DNA from: JABLTI01 sp035528035
Lineage (GTDB): Archaea > Asgardarchaeota > Heimdallarchaeia > JABLTI01
Length of the DNA stretch: 64,000 nt
Direction: 5' to 3'
Assembly (NCBI GenBank): GCA_035528035.1
Contig: DATKZI010000026.1
Span: 62,001 to 126,000 of the forward strand
In this document: one piece after another, positions 54,359-63,889 of the stretch
Position numbering within the stretch: the stretch's first letter is position 1
How the letters are laid out: the number at the start of each line of letters is the position of its first letter
The notes under the pieces: generated by a model
Told to the model about the DNA's origin: nothing
Databases searched by the model: none
What the model saw: the letters and a program-made list of their open reading frames with translations, nothing else
Program-made: the position numbers and the translations under genes

Positions 54359-55198
54359 TCATTTCCCAAGTGCTCTACTCTTTGCTGCTTGAGTTATTTT
54401 TTTCCGTAAAATTGGTTTCAAGAAAGCATATTTTGTTCTTAATTTGAGATATTTTGCTTTTGACATTACTCTAGCAATTTCTAAACATGAATTCATAATT
54501 GGTTCTAGATCTAATCCTTTTGGTCTGATTTCCTGATTAATTACTCCTTGATAATTAATTTTCTTCAAATATTTGAGAAATTCTCTATGAGGCATTTCCC
54601 CTTCCCCTAATGGTAGATGTGCATCAAAATCCTTATTTGTGTCTTGTAAATGAACATAAACTATTTCATCTTCAAGTATTTTTGGAACATCCAACCAATT
54701 CTCGGGATCTGTTAAATATCGATGAGGCCCATCGATTGCATGCCCAGCCAACTGTTTTCCTAAACGATCTTTTGCATTAAGATAAAATTCAATAAAATCC
54801 TTATCTTTTTGCCAGGGGATATTTTCTAAGATAATTGGAGTTTGTATTTGTTGTATATTCTCAATAAAAAATTCAAAATCTGATTCTTTAAGATCAGGAG
54901 GGTGGGCTAAAGTATAAAGCATATTCAACTCAGTATGATATTTATTGATAAACGAAATAACATCAGACATCTTTTTTCTGTTATCAGGATTCTTAGCTCC
55001 TGGATCGTATCCTTCAACTTCAACAATTGGCAAGTGAAAGGTTGTAGTAAATTTGCCTAATTTTGCAATGAATTCTTCTATTTCAGGTATGATCCTGACA
55101 TTAATTTCTATATGATTTAAAGATAATGCTTTAGCAAAAATCAGAAGTGTTCCCGCTGGCATTCCCTCATAGGATTCAATCGTCATACCCATTTTCAT
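54359..55198 (-). CDS. Xylose-isomerase-like TIM-barrel protein (paralog 3)
   Basis: 279 residues. GMTIESYEGM, TTTFHLPIVEV, LAHPPDLKES, IILENIPWQ, AGHAIDGPHRYL, YVHLQDTNKDFDAHLPLGEGEMPHREF and NQEIRPKG. It keeps the metal-ligand positions, but SD has become QD and DISHR has become DGPHR, so its substrate may differ from that of paralogs 1 and 2. The winged-helix regulator gene upstream on the same strand may control both tandem copies. Confidence 0.8.
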   Translation of the reverse strand: MKMGMTIESYEGMPAGTLLIFAKALSLNHIEINVRIIPEIEEFIAKLGKFTTTFHLPIVEVEGYDPGAKNPDNRKKMSDVISFINKYHTELNMLYTLAHPPDLKESDFEFFIENIQQIQTPIILENIPWQKDKDFIEFYLNAKDRLGKQLAGHAIDGPHRYLTDPENWLDVPKILEDEIVYVHLQDTNKDFDAHLPLGEGEMPHREFLKYLKKINYQGVINQEIRPKGLDLEPIMNSCLEIARVMSKAKYLKLRTKYAFLKPILRKKITQAAKSRALGK

Positions 55199-55293
55199 TT
55201 AAAACAACTCTACATTCTTTTCTGTTTTTAGATAAAAAAAGAGCAATAAAGATTTTTCTGCTTAAATTATGTTGAAAATAATTTTCCAACAAT

Positions 55294-55950
55294 TTAATCC
55301 AAATCAATCTTTATAAACTTAGTAAGTTCCAAACGTAATTCTTGACAACGTTTATCTTGTGAAGCATATTGATTTGAAACAAACCCAAGAACTGTTCCCA
55401 TCCGATCATCAGGGATATTTCCTTTGAGTTTTTGTGCCGCTTTAACTGTATAACTGTGTTGTCGAGATGTGTGTTCATCAATTATTTTTTGTGCTTCTTC
55501 TAATTCATCTGGTTTTAATCCTAAAAGGAATGCATCATTAATTAATTTGATTAATGGATTTTCTCGTATACCTTCTTGTCTTTCAACTTCATCTATTGTG
55601 CTTGCTAAAACAAAACCTGGAGCAGTTCGTTCATAATAAGTAATGGATGTTCGTTTCTTCTTTTCTTCTTTTGCTACACGAACAAATCCATGATCAACAA
55701 GAAGATCTAAATGATGATAACATTTTGGTGCAGAAACTCCCAATTTTCTTGCTATTTCAGGAACAGTCATTTCTTTTCTAATAGTTCCATCTTCATTTTC
55801 AATGCCTTCACGCATTGTTCTGAGAATTTTTCTTCTCATGGGATCTACTAGAATTTTTATTTCTTCAGGGTTTCCAACAATCTTTACTCTAGTATTTGCT
55901 CCTTGACTGTTGAGATCATTTTCTTTTTCTTTTTTGGTCTTCATAGCCAT
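55294..55950 (-). CDS. ArsR-type winged-helix transcription regulator
   Basis: 218 residues. VDPMRRKILRTMREG, MTVPEIARKLGVSAPKCYHHLDLLVDHGFVRVA and TSITYYERTAPGF form an HTH domain (about 30-120). A helical C-terminal half follows, with no Cys pair. It lies upstream of the two TIM-barrel genes on the same strand, 95 bases before the first. Confidence 0.78.
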   Translation of the reverse strand: MAMKTKKEKENDLNSQGANTRVKIVGNPEEIKILVDPMRRKILRTMREGIENEDGTIRKEMTVPEIARKLGVSAPKCYHHLDLLVDHGFVRVAKEEKKKRTSITYYERTAPGFVLASTIDEVERQEGIRENPLIKLINDAFLLGLKPDELEEAQKIIDEHTSRQHSYTVKAAQKLKGNIPDDRMGTVLGFVSNQYASQDKRCQELRLELTKFIKIDLD

Positions 55951-56147
55951 TCTATTTTTTACCTTCCTTATAGCTTAAGTACTGCCATTCTTCTGATTAA
56001 GACAATATTTTGATTCTTAAATATCTTCCTTTAATAATCTATTATGACTATTCTCTCTATCAAGATTAAATATTCAACTAAATTTAAACATTTTTTGATT
56101 TGTATGATGAAATAAAACCTTTTCTAGTGCGTTTTTTGCTTATTTTT

Positions 56148-57143
56148 TCAATTCTTTATGTGATTTATTATTGCTTGAATTTTTTTATCAGGGATATTTA
56201 TTGGGATGACACAACCTGGTGCTATAATTAATCTTTCACCATTTACTGAGTCAATTTCTTTTTGTAACTTTGAAGTTATTTCTTCGATTGATGAATTGTA
56301 AAGGAATTCCTTCTCTTCTATTCCCCCAACAAGTAATCCATTGAATTTTTTAACCGCTTCTGCGATTTTTGGTTTCGTTAATTGATCATGCCAATTTAAT
56401 GCTTGAACGGGATAATTTTGAGCAATTAAATCGAACATAATATTTTCCCCATGAATGTGCATGACATTAAATTTGGCTTCTTTCTCTATAGCTTTCAATA
56501 ATTCTAAATCATATTTCATACTAAATTCTTTATAATTCTCTATCGAAAGTAAATCATGGGTTGCTTCTTGTGTTGCTAAGAAAACACCTGAAGCACCATT
56601 TTCTATTGCTACTTTTGCAAAATTAATCAATACCTTAGTTATTGTTTTCAATCCCTCATGTAATCCTTTTGGATTGTTTTTTATTGCTTCTACTATTGCT
56701 CCTTGCTTTTCCACTAATTTTGCAGCTGTCATTAGTGGGTTAAAAATTGTTTCAATAAAAGGTGTTGTTCCTTCTATTTCCTTATTGATTAATTCCAATG
56801 CTTTAAGTTGTTCACCAAACATTCCTTGAGTGACGTCTAATTCTTCTAAAGTGCTCCAATCATCAATTGATTTAATTCTAAAATTAGTACAATAAGAAGA
56901 ACCTGATAACCTATTTTCATCGAATGCTATTTCGCATCCCCAATCAATTACACAAAAGCGTCCGTTAGGACTTACTTTCATAAAAATCGAATCGAATTTT
57001 CTTAAGTAATCTACTTGCTTTCTCGCTAATCTTTCTGCATGGAGGTCATCAACAGGGAAATGTCTCCACATAGCAAATGGTGTTGGTTCGATTTTTTCTC
57101 CCTTTAACATTGCTTGTAGCATATCTATTTTTGATCTAACCAT
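56148..57143 (-). CDS. Uroporphyrinogen decarboxylase-fold methyltransferase-like protein
   Basis: 331 residues. PFAMWRHFPVDDLHAERLARK near 23-43, FIETIFNPLMTAAKL, NGASGVFLATQEATHDL, FNVMHIHGENIMFDL and LIIAPGCVIPINIPDKKIQAIINH belong to the UroD/MtaA family. In archaea such proteins mostly transfer methyl groups to corrinoid or coenzyme M rather than make haem. The usual zinc-ligand set (H-x-C...C) is only partly visible (HIHGEN, PGC). No corrinoid protein is adjacent. Confidence 0.75.
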   Translation of the reverse strand: MVRSKIDMLQAMLKGEKIEPTPFAMWRHFPVDDLHAERLARKQVDYLRKFDSIFMKVSPNGRFCVIDWGCEIAFDENRLSGSSYCTNFRIKSIDDWSTLEELDVTQGMFGEQLKALELINKEIEGTTPFIETIFNPLMTAAKLVEKQGAIVEAIKNNPKGLHEGLKTITKVLINFAKVAIENGASGVFLATQEATHDLLSIENYKEFSMKYDLELLKAIEKEAKFNVMHIHGENIMFDLIAQNYPVQALNWHDQLTKPKIAEAVKKFNGLLVGGIEEKEFLYNSSIEEITSKLQKEIDSVNGERLIIAPGCVIPINIPDKKIQAIINHIKN

Positions 57144-57162
57144 TACATTACACCTAGTTTAC

Positions 57163-57522
57163 TTATACCACTTTCAATAAAATTGTTTCAGTGGTTCCCA
57201 TTTCAGCTTTCATTGTATATTCTCCTTTTTTCAAACCTTTTACTACGATAATTGTTTGATAAGGTTTCAAAGCTTGTGCAGCCATCATTCCACTTTTCTT
57301 TTTACCTATAACAGTCAATAGAATTTGGTTATTCTGTACTTTTGCAGTTGCTTCAGCTAAGTGCCATCCTAAATTGGAAAAATTTCCACTAACTACTATT
57401 TCTAATTTTTTTCCTTTAGCTATTGTTGATGGAGCGGTAAAATTATCTATCCTTACTGATTTCTGGATTTCTTGTCCAACAACTTCGTTTTTTCTTGAGA
57501 AGAATTTTTTCAATGGAGCCAT
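57163..57522 (-). CDS. Small beta-rich protein of unknown function
   Basis: 119 residues. A basic start (PLKKFFSRKNEV) is followed by alternating strands: STIAKGKKLEIVVSGNFSNLGW, ATAKVQNNQILLTVIGKK, ALKPYQTIIVVKGLKKGEYTM and TTETILLKVV, consistent with an Ig-like sandwich. There is no signal peptide, so it is cytoplasmic. Lies upstream of the UroD-like gene on the same strand, 19 bases away, so they are probably co-transcribed. Confidence 0.62.
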   Translation of the reverse strand: MAPLKKFFSRKNEVVGQEIQKSVRIDNFTAPSTIAKGKKLEIVVSGNFSNLGWHLAEATAKVQNNQILLTVIGKKKSGMMAAQALKPYQTIIVVKGLKKGEYTMKAEMGTTETILLKVV

Positions 57523-57728
57523 ATGTAAAATTCACCTAATAATTTTCTTACTTCCATTTTGTAACTTTTTACATAAAAGGGTTCTCAAAAGCTATCCAAC
57601 AATTTTCCCACAATAAAAATGATAGTTTCTCATCAACTTTGCTATTTTTCAAGGTAATAATATACACAAAATTTTAATTTGGTAAAATTCCCACAAATGA
57701 CTATTAACATTTATGAAGGTAATTTACT

Positions 57729-59390
57729 ATGCCCGTTATAGACTTGCCACTAAAAAGAATTAACAAGTTCCTAAAACAAAAAATCACATTACAAACTCTC
57801 GAAGAATATAGTTTACAATTAGGAGCTGATATAGACGATAAACGTGATGATGGAATTAAGGTTGAATATAATCCTAATCGTCCTGATTTCTGCAGCGTGG
57901 CTGGTTTTGCTCGAGCATTAAAAGGCATTATGGGTACTGAATTAGGTCTACCTCAGTATAAATTAGCTGAAGAAAAAATCACTGTTAAAGTTGAAAAATC
58001 AGTAAATAAAATACGTCCCTATATTCAATGTGCTGTTATTCGTAATGTTACTTTAGATGAGGAAGATATCGCTGAGCTAATGAATACCCAAGAAACCATT
58101 CACTGGGTTATCGGAAGAGATCGAAAGAAGGTAAGTATTGGTATTCACGATATGAAAAACATCACTCCACCATTCAGGTATTATGGCGAAAAAGCTAATA
58201 CTCATGGATTTATTCCATTGGGTGAAAAGGTAGAAATGACCCCCAAAGAGATCTGTGAAGCTCATCCTAAGGGTATGAAATATGCCCATTTAGTAGATCC
58301 TCTAGGTTTAGTTCCTTTCCTAGTTGATAGTAAAAATGGTGTTTTATCATTCCCACCTATTATCAATGGCATTCTTACATTGGTAACTGAGAAATCAAAA
58401 GATCTTTTCATAGATGTTACAGGGACAGATGAAAAAGCTGTAAAGAATGCTCTAGAACTGTTAACAGCATCCTTTGCTGAAGAAGGTTTCATTGTAGAAA
58501 AAGTAACTGTTGAATATCCTGATGGAAAGAAAATAATCACTCCTACATTTGAACCTACACATTGGATAGTTCATCCCAAATATGTTAAAGAAATTTTAGG
58601 ATTAGATTTAACAGAAGAAGAATTGATTTTAGCATTAGAAAAATCAAGATTTGGTGTTGATTTGAAACATAAAGAGAAAGATAAGCTGAGTGTTTTGATT
58701 CCTTCTTATAGAGCTGATATTCTCCATGAAGTAGATTTAATTGAGGATATAGCGATTTCCTATGGTTATCATAACTTTGAACCTCTTCTAGACAATATTG
58801 TTCAAGTAAGTCAACAACATCCGCTAATAAAATTACAAAATAAGACCAGAGAAATTATGGTTGGTTTAGGATTCATCGAAGTAGTTAGTTTTACATTGGT
58901 TTCTAAAAATTGGCATTATGATAAAATGAGAACTCATGGGCAACCTGTTGAAATACTTAATCCTGTTAGCAATGAATATACTATTGTTCGTGACAGTCTT
59001 CTTCCAAGTCTAATTTATATTTTACAAAAGAATAAACCATATACACTTCCACAAAAAATATTCGATGTTGGAGACGTTTGTCGCATTGATGAATCACAGG
59101 AAACAAAAGCTACTCGAGAAATATTCTTGAGTGGAGTAATAACTCACTCAAAGGTTGATTTTGTTGAAATTAAGTCTAATCTTGAAGCTATTTTACGGGC
59201 TTTTGGCATTATAAAATATAAACTCGAAAGTACTGATCATCCAAGTTTCTTCAATGGAAGATGTGCAAAAATTATGGTTAATGGCAAAAAAGTAGGTATC
59301 TTTGGTGAAATTCATCCTGAAGTCCTTAATAATTTCGAGTTAGAAAATCCAGTAAGTGCTTTTGAAATAGAATTAGAGAAATTGTTCTAA
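57729..59390 (+). CDS. pheT: Phenylalanyl-tRNA synthetase beta subunit
   Basis: 553 residues, the archaeal/eukaryotic length (no bacterial EMAP or anticodon domain). VEYNPNRPDFCSVAGFARALKG near 41-62, the B3/4 region, TPTFEPTHWIVHPKYVKEILG (B5), and PSYRADILHEVDLIEDIAISYGY are conserved. It pairs with the alpha subunit, whose gene converges on it with a 21-base gap rather than sharing an operon. Confidence 0.95.
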   Translation: MPVIDLPLKRINKFLKQKITLQTLEEYSLQLGADIDDKRDDGIKVEYNPNRPDFCSVAGFARALKGIMGTELGLPQYKLAEEKITVKVEKSVNKIRPYIQCAVIRNVTLDEEDIAELMNTQETIHWVIGRDRKKVSIGIHDMKNITPPFRYYGEKANTHGFIPLGEKVEMTPKEICEAHPKGMKYAHLVDPLGLVPFLVDSKNGVLSFPPIINGILTLVTEKSKDLFIDVTGTDEKAVKNALELLTASFAEEGFIVEKVTVEYPDGKKIITPTFEPTHWIVHPKYVKEILGLDLTEEELILALEKSRFGVDLKHKEKDKLSVLIPSYRADILHEVDLIEDIAISYGYHNFEPLLDNIVQVSQQHPLIKLQNKTREIMVGLGFIEVVSFTLVSKNWHYDKMRTHGQPVEILNPVSNEYTIVRDSLLPSLIYILQKNKPYTLPQKIFDVGDVCRIDESQETKATREIFLSGVITHSKVDFVEIKSNLEAILRAFGIIKYKLESTDHPSFFNGRCAKIMVNGKKVGIFGEIHPEVLNNFELENPVSAFEIELEKLF

Positions 59391-59411
59391 AAAATTATTT
59401 AGAACTTTTTC

Positions 59412-60938
59412 TCAGAAAATCAATGGAGTATTTCTTAATCTATCGATATTTGTACTATAAACTTCTCTAATATCATCCAAATCTAACTTTAGCATCACCA
59501 AACGATCTAATCCTTGACCCCATGCAAGCACTTTTTCTTTAACTCCAAAAGGTAGTGTTACTTCAGGTCGAAAGATTCCCGAGCCACCCATTTCTATCCA
59601 TTGATTGAATTTATCAACATAAATTAATGTTGACATAGATGGTTCAGTATAAGGATAGAACGATGGTATTAGTCGTATTTTCTTAAAACCCATTTTACCA
59701 TAAAAGGTTTTGAGATTACCCATGAGATGTCTTAAAGTTACATCTTTGTCAACAATTATACCTTCGAATTGCATAAATTCAGCTAGATGTGTAAAATCAA
59801 CAGCTTCATTTCTATAGACACGATCGATTGAGAACACTTTTTCTGGAGGTGTCCATTCCTTATTTATTTTCGATAGATGTCTACAAGTAGTTGCTGTAGT
59901 GTGTGTTCGAAGACATATTTTTTCAGCTTCAGATAATTGCCAATTGTATCCCCAACCGGTGCTTTTTGTTTTCCAACCATTTTCATGAGTTTTTGCTACT
60001 ATGTCTACTAGTTCTTGTGCAGGCATATGTGCCTTGGTTGGTTTTGCAATTTTGAATGTGTCAGCTAACTCTCTTGCAGGATGATCTTGAGGTTGGAATA
60101 ATGCATCAAAGTTCCAGAATTCTGCTTCCACTAATGGCCCACGAATTTCCTTGAATCCCATTTCAATGAAGATTTCGCGTAATTCATTAATTACTTCAAT
60201 AACAGGATGTTTCCTTCCTAAATAAGTTGGGGGAACATTTTCAGTTGGGTCATAAGATTTGAATTGCTTCTTTCTCCAACTTCTAGTAATAATCATCTGA
60301 GGGCTTAGAACTGTTTCTAATTTATCTTGCACAGTTATTCCTTTTGCGAGTAATTTTTCTCCTTCAGAGGTTAATTTAGCTATTCTATCTCGCTTCTCAA
60401 TAATCTCAATTATCTTTCGTTTGCCCAAATTCTGTATGCTTTCTTCAATATCTTTTTGAGTTAATTTTTCATTAATCTTATTTTCTGCAATCAATTGTAA
60501 AATTTCTTCATCAATATCTTTTGTTTGTTCAGTTGCTTCTATGAAAGTTCTTTTGCCATCTTTTGTAAATATCACCCAATTTTTTCTTCGAAGCCAACCA
60601 ATTGCGATATTGATTAATTGTTCTTCTAAACCTGATTTTTCTTTAAAATCATCTAAAAGAATACTGCCTTTTTCTTTTTGTAAAGCTTCAAAAACTTGTT
60701 TCTCAGGCAATCCTTTTTTCAAATATTCCTTTCCTTCATCTGTAAGAGAAACTTCTATGGATGTTTTCTCTATACTTTCTACCAAATTATTTTCGAGTAA
60801 TTCCAAGACAAGTCTAGCAATTTTTACTTGGTCAAATTTCGTTATTGTTGCAAGATCTTTCTGTGAAATCTCTTTTTTTGTCTGTATTAACTTTAGTAAT
60901 TCAGATTGTTCAGTTGAAATGATAGCTTTAGATGGCAT
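59412..60938 (-). CDS. pheS: Phenylalanyl-tRNA synthetase alpha subunit
   Basis: 508 residues. N-terminal winged-helix domains (1-200), then the class II core: DALFQPQDHPARELADTF near 278-295 (motif 1 region), RTHTTATTCRHL, VFSIDRVYRNEAVDFTHLAEFMQFEG (motif 2 area), WIEMGGSGIFRPEV and AWGQGLDRLVMLKL (motif 3). Archaeal/eukaryotic type. Start ATG 60938. Transcribed toward pheT. Confidence 0.95.
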   Translation of the reverse strand: MPSKAIISTEQSELLKLIQTKKEISQKDLATITKFDQVKIARLVLELLENNLVESIEKTSIEVSLTDEGKEYLKKGLPEKQVFEALQKEKGSILLDDFKEKSGLEEQLINIAIGWLRRKNWVIFTKDGKRTFIEATEQTKDIDEEILQLIAENKINEKLTQKDIEESIQNLGKRKIIEIIEKRDRIAKLTSEGEKLLAKGITVQDKLETVLSPQMIITRSWRKKQFKSYDPTENVPPTYLGRKHPVIEVINELREIFIEMGFKEIRGPLVEAEFWNFDALFQPQDHPARELADTFKIAKPTKAHMPAQELVDIVAKTHENGWKTKSTGWGYNWQLSEAEKICLRTHTTATTCRHLSKINKEWTPPEKVFSIDRVYRNEAVDFTHLAEFMQFEGIIVDKDVTLRHLMGNLKTFYGKMGFKKIRLIPSFYPYTEPSMSTLIYVDKFNQWIEMGGSGIFRPEVTLPFGVKEKVLAWGQGLDRLVMLKLDLDDIREVYSTNIDRLRNTPLIF

Positions 60939-61098
60939 TATACTACCTCTTACTATAGCATTGACAATTTCTTTTATTGAAAAATTTTTCCATGAACTAT
61001 AACTAATTTATTATTGTGTCTACATCAGTAAATTTAAGAAAAATAAATAATCCTTTATGAACTAATCTAACATTAGCAATTACTTTCAAGGTGTTAAA

Positions 61099-61641
61099 AT
61101 GGTTGTAATAACTCTCTCAGGTCCTCATGGTTCTGGTAAAAGTACTTATGCAAAAGCAATCGCAAAAGCTCTCAATTTAAGATATGTCTCATCTGGTCAA
61201 ACTTTCAGACGTTTAGCTAAAGAGAGTAGTTGTGATCTTGAATCTTTTTCTAAACAATGTGAAAAAAATAAAGAGATCGATAAAGAAATAGATCAGATAA
61301 CGATTAATGAAGCCAAAGAGGGAAACGTTATTTTAGAAGGTCAACTTGCTGCCTGGATGACTAAAGATTTTTCTGATTTCAATATTTTCGTTACAGCTTC
61401 TTTAGCAGCTCGAATTAAACGTATCGCTGCTCGAGACGGAGTTAGCTTTGAAGAAGCAAAGAAAGAAACAAAAATTAGAACCAAAAGTGAAATCAATCGC
61501 TTCAAACGTCTATACAAAATAGATATCGAAAATCAAGATATTTACGACCTAATACTTAGTACTGATAGGCTCTCAAAAAAATTTTGCACTGAAATACTAA
61601 TCAATATCTGTAAGGAGATAATAGAAAAAGCTAGTTTATAA
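61099..61641 (+). CDS. cmk: Archaeal cytidylate kinase
   Basis: 180 residues. The P-loop is ITLSGPHGSGKSTYAKAIAKAL (5-23), followed by SSGQTFRRLAKE (nucleotide-monophosphate site), EGQLAAWMTKDF and AARIKRIAARDGVSFEEAKKETKIRTKSE (lid). Phosphorylates CMP/dCMP. It sits upstream of rpl14e and cbf5, a neighbourhood common to many archaea. Confidence 0.9.
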   Translation: MVVITLSGPHGSGKSTYAKAIAKALNLRYVSSGQTFRRLAKESSCDLESFSKQCEKNKEIDKEIDQITINEAKEGNVILEGQLAAWMTKDFSDFNIFVTASLAARIKRIAARDGVSFEEAKKETKIRTKSEINRFKRLYKIDIENQDIYDLILSTDRLSKKFCTEILINICKEIIEKASL

Positions 61642-61707
61642 TTCCATTTTGCTCTTTTCATTTTAACACAAAAAGTTAAAAATCAATTATTCTGCATTTT
61701 GTTCACT

Positions 61708-61780
61708 TACAGTAGAAGCGTAGTAAGGCATCCTCGCAAGGTGACGCGGGGACCAGCTGGTATGCTAATCAATCTGTACA
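61708..61780 (+). ncRNA. Structured RNA candidate: H/ACA-guide-like fold or K-loop leader of rpl14e
   Basis: This 73-base stretch is much more GC-rich than its surroundings. TACAG (61708-61712) pairs with CTGTA (61774-61778), GCATCC (61728-61733) with GGTATGC (61759-61765, one bulge), and GG-T-GA ... GA-CC (61740-61754) makes tandem sheared G-A pairs as in an L7Ae-binding K-loop. An ACA follows the lower stem at 61778-61780, as in H/ACA guides. An alternative stem CCTCGC/GCGGGG exists. It ends just before the GGAG of rpl14e and 430 bases before cbf5, the H/ACA pseudouridine synthase. Confidence 0.42.
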
Positions 61781-61793
61781 GGAGAAATATATC

Positions 61794-62069
61794 ATGATTG
61801 ATATTGGAAGAATCGTTGTAAAGATTGCTGGAAGAGAAGCCTTAAGGAAAGCGGTTGTAGTAGATATAATCGATAAGAATTATGTCTTAATCACTGGTCC
61901 TTCTAAACTTACAGGTATCAAACGAAGAAGAGTAAATGTTAATCACATTGAACCAACTACCAAAAAGTTAGAAATTACCAGAAAAGCAACAGATGATGAT
62001 GTTCTCACTGCTGCAAAAGCCGCTAATCTTGATGGTTTTATTAAAGAACGTTTGGCTATTAAACCATAG
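61794..62069 (+). CDS. rpl14e: Large-subunit ribosomal protein L14e
   Basis: 91 residues, the archaeal length. DIGRIVVKIAGREALRKAVVVDIIDKNYVLITGP and KLTGIKRRRVNVNHIEPT form the KOW/SH3-like core of L14e. GGAG lies nine bases before ATG 61794. A protein found only in archaea and eukaryotes, which supports the archaeal origin of the window. Confidence 0.93.
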   Translation: MIDIGRIVVKIAGREALRKAVVVDIIDKNYVLITGPSKLTGIKRRRVNVNHIEPTTKKLEITRKATDDDVLTAAKAANLDGFIKERLAIKP

Positions 62070-62213
62070 TTCTTCTTTCAAGCTTAGATAAAAATTATCA
62101 GAAAAATGTTAAAGAAAACCATCCTTTCCTTTAAATAGAAGGAAAGATTTTATTTTTTCTTATTGTATGATTTATTAAATAATAGTTATCAAGTAAAATA
62201 TCTGGTGATTTTA

Positions 62214-63227
62214 ATGTCCCCTGTAGAAAATAAATTACCTTCAGAACTGCCACGTAAATTACTTACGAAATCAGACGACTATGAAATAACTGAATATGGT
62301 CATAATCCAGAGGAACGTAATATTCATGAACTTATCCGATTAGGGGTCATTAATGTAGATAAAAATCCTAATCCTACTAGCCAGGAGATTGTTGCTTATA
62401 TTAAGCGTATTTTTAATATCACAAAAGCAGGTCATTCTGGTACGCTCGATCCAGCAGTTTCAGGTATATTACCTGTAGCATTACAAGATGCAACAAAAAT
62501 CACTGATGCACTTTTACCTGCTGGGAAGGAATATGTTTGTGTTATGCATTTACATGTGAAAGTTTCCGACCAAGAAATTTATTCTGTAATGAAAGAATTT
62601 GTTGGTGAAATTTTTCAAAAACCTCCAGTAAAATCAAATGTTAAACGTGTTCTTAGAAAGCGAACAATCTATTATATTGAATTATTAGAAATAGAAGAGC
62701 AAGATGTTTTATTTAAAGTAGGATGTGAAAAGGGTACATATATCCGTAAGTTATGTCATGATTTCGGACTGGTTCTTGGTTGTGGAGCACACATGAAAGA
62801 ACTTCGAAGAACAAAATCAGGTCCATTTAGAGAAGATGAATCATTATCATCTTTAACTCGTATCTTTGATGCTTATGAAGTCTATAAGCAAACTGGTAGC
62901 GAAGAAGAGCTCAGAAAAATTGTTCAACCAATGGAACATGGTCTTACACATTTGCCAAAGGTCATTATACGAGATAATGCTATAGGTGCTATATGTCATG
63001 GAGCAAGTTTGGCTGTTCCTGGTGTATTGAAACTTGATAATATCATCAAGAAAGATGATCTCGTTTTGATGGAAAGTCTCAAAGGAGAAGCAGTTGCACT
63101 AGGTTATGCTAAAATGGATTGTAAGAAAATTCTGGAAATTAATAATGGAATAGCTGTTAAAACATCTCGAGTATTAATGGATCGTGATGTTTATCCTAAA
63201 GTCTGGAAGGAACAGAGTAAAAAATGA
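62214..63227 (+). CDS. cbf5: tRNA/rRNA pseudouridine synthase Cbf5 (dyskerin/TruB family)
   Basis: About 337 residues. The catalytic loop AGHSGTLDPAVSGILPVAL (Asp near 75) is intact; QKPPVKSNVKRVLRKRTIYYIELLEIE and CEKGTYIRKLCHDFGLVLGCGAHMKELRRTKSGPF are TruB-family blocks. The C-terminal PUA domain runs from about 255 (VIIRDNAIGAICHGASLAVPG). Cbf5 works with H/ACA guide RNAs, L7Ae, Nop10 and Gar1. ATG 62214 follows GGTGAT; an upstream in-frame TTG is rejected. Confidence 0.94.
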   Translation: MSPVENKLPSELPRKLLTKSDDYEITEYGHNPEERNIHELIRLGVINVDKNPNPTSQEIVAYIKRIFNITKAGHSGTLDPAVSGILPVALQDATKITDALLPAGKEYVCVMHLHVKVSDQEIYSVMKEFVGEIFQKPPVKSNVKRVLRKRTIYYIELLEIEEQDVLFKVGCEKGTYIRKLCHDFGLVLGCGAHMKELRRTKSGPFREDESLSSLTRIFDAYEVYKQTGSEEELRKIVQPMEHGLTHLPKVIIRDNAIGAICHGASLAVPGVLKLDNIIKKDDLVLMESLKGEAVALGYAKMDCKKILEINNGIAVKTSRVLMDRDVYPKVWKEQSKK

Positions 63228-63823
63228 ATGGTCATTACTATTCTGAGAAACCTTCAACCTCTGGAAAAACGACCACCATTTATACGCATCAATTGGGTTC
63301 TCCATTGATTTTTAAGAGTCAATCAGGAATCTTTAGTTGGAAACAAGTAGATACTGGTAGTGAGATTTTATTAAATAATTTAGATATGCCAAAAAATGGT
63401 TTAATTTTAGATTTAGGATGTGGATATGGTTTTTTAGGGATTGCTTTAGCAAAAGCTTATCCTGATTTTTCCTTAATCTTAACTGATATCAATGAATTAG
63501 CAGTAAAATATTCACAAGAAAATTGTATTGTAAATAAGGTAACAAAAAATACTATTGTAAAACAAGGAAACCTCTATGAATCTATAAAAAAACGAAAATT
63601 CGATTTAATAATAACTAATCCTCCACTAATGGCTGGTAAAGCTATATTAAAACAAATAATTTCCCAATCAGTAGAATATCTGAATGAAAATGGGTCTTTA
63701 CAGCTAGTAGTTCCTAAAAAGAAGGGATTAATATCAATGCAAAGAATGTTAACGGAAACATATGGTGATTTTGCTGTTTTAACTAAAAAATCAGGTTTCT
63801 GGGTTCTAAAAGCTTACATATAA
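63224..63823 (+). CDS. RsmC/PrmC-like class I methyltransferase
   Basis: 199 residues. Motif I ILDLGCGYGFLGIALAKAYP near 65-85, motif II ILTDINELAV, and NPPLMAGK at about 128 (NPP motif IV), which points to N-methylation of nucleobases or glutamine. The N-terminal FKSQSGIFSWKQVDTGSEIL is typical of RsmC-like rRNA guanine methyltransferases. Its ATG overlaps the cbf5 TGA by four bases, so it is translationally coupled. Confidence 0.85.
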   Translation: MNGHYYSEKPSTSGKTTTIYTHQLGSPLIFKSQSGIFSWKQVDTGSEILLNNLDMPKNGLILDLGCGYGFLGIALAKAYPDFSLILTDINELAVKYSQENCIVNKVTKNTIVKQGNLYESIKKRKFDLIITNPPLMAGKAILKQIISQSVEYLNENGSLQLVVPKKKGLISMQRMLTETYGDFAVLTKKSGFWVLKAYI

Positions 63824-63889
63824 TTAAAAATCATTCTTAGCACAAAACTAAAAAAAGGGTAATGAACCAAAAATAAACTAATAATCACA

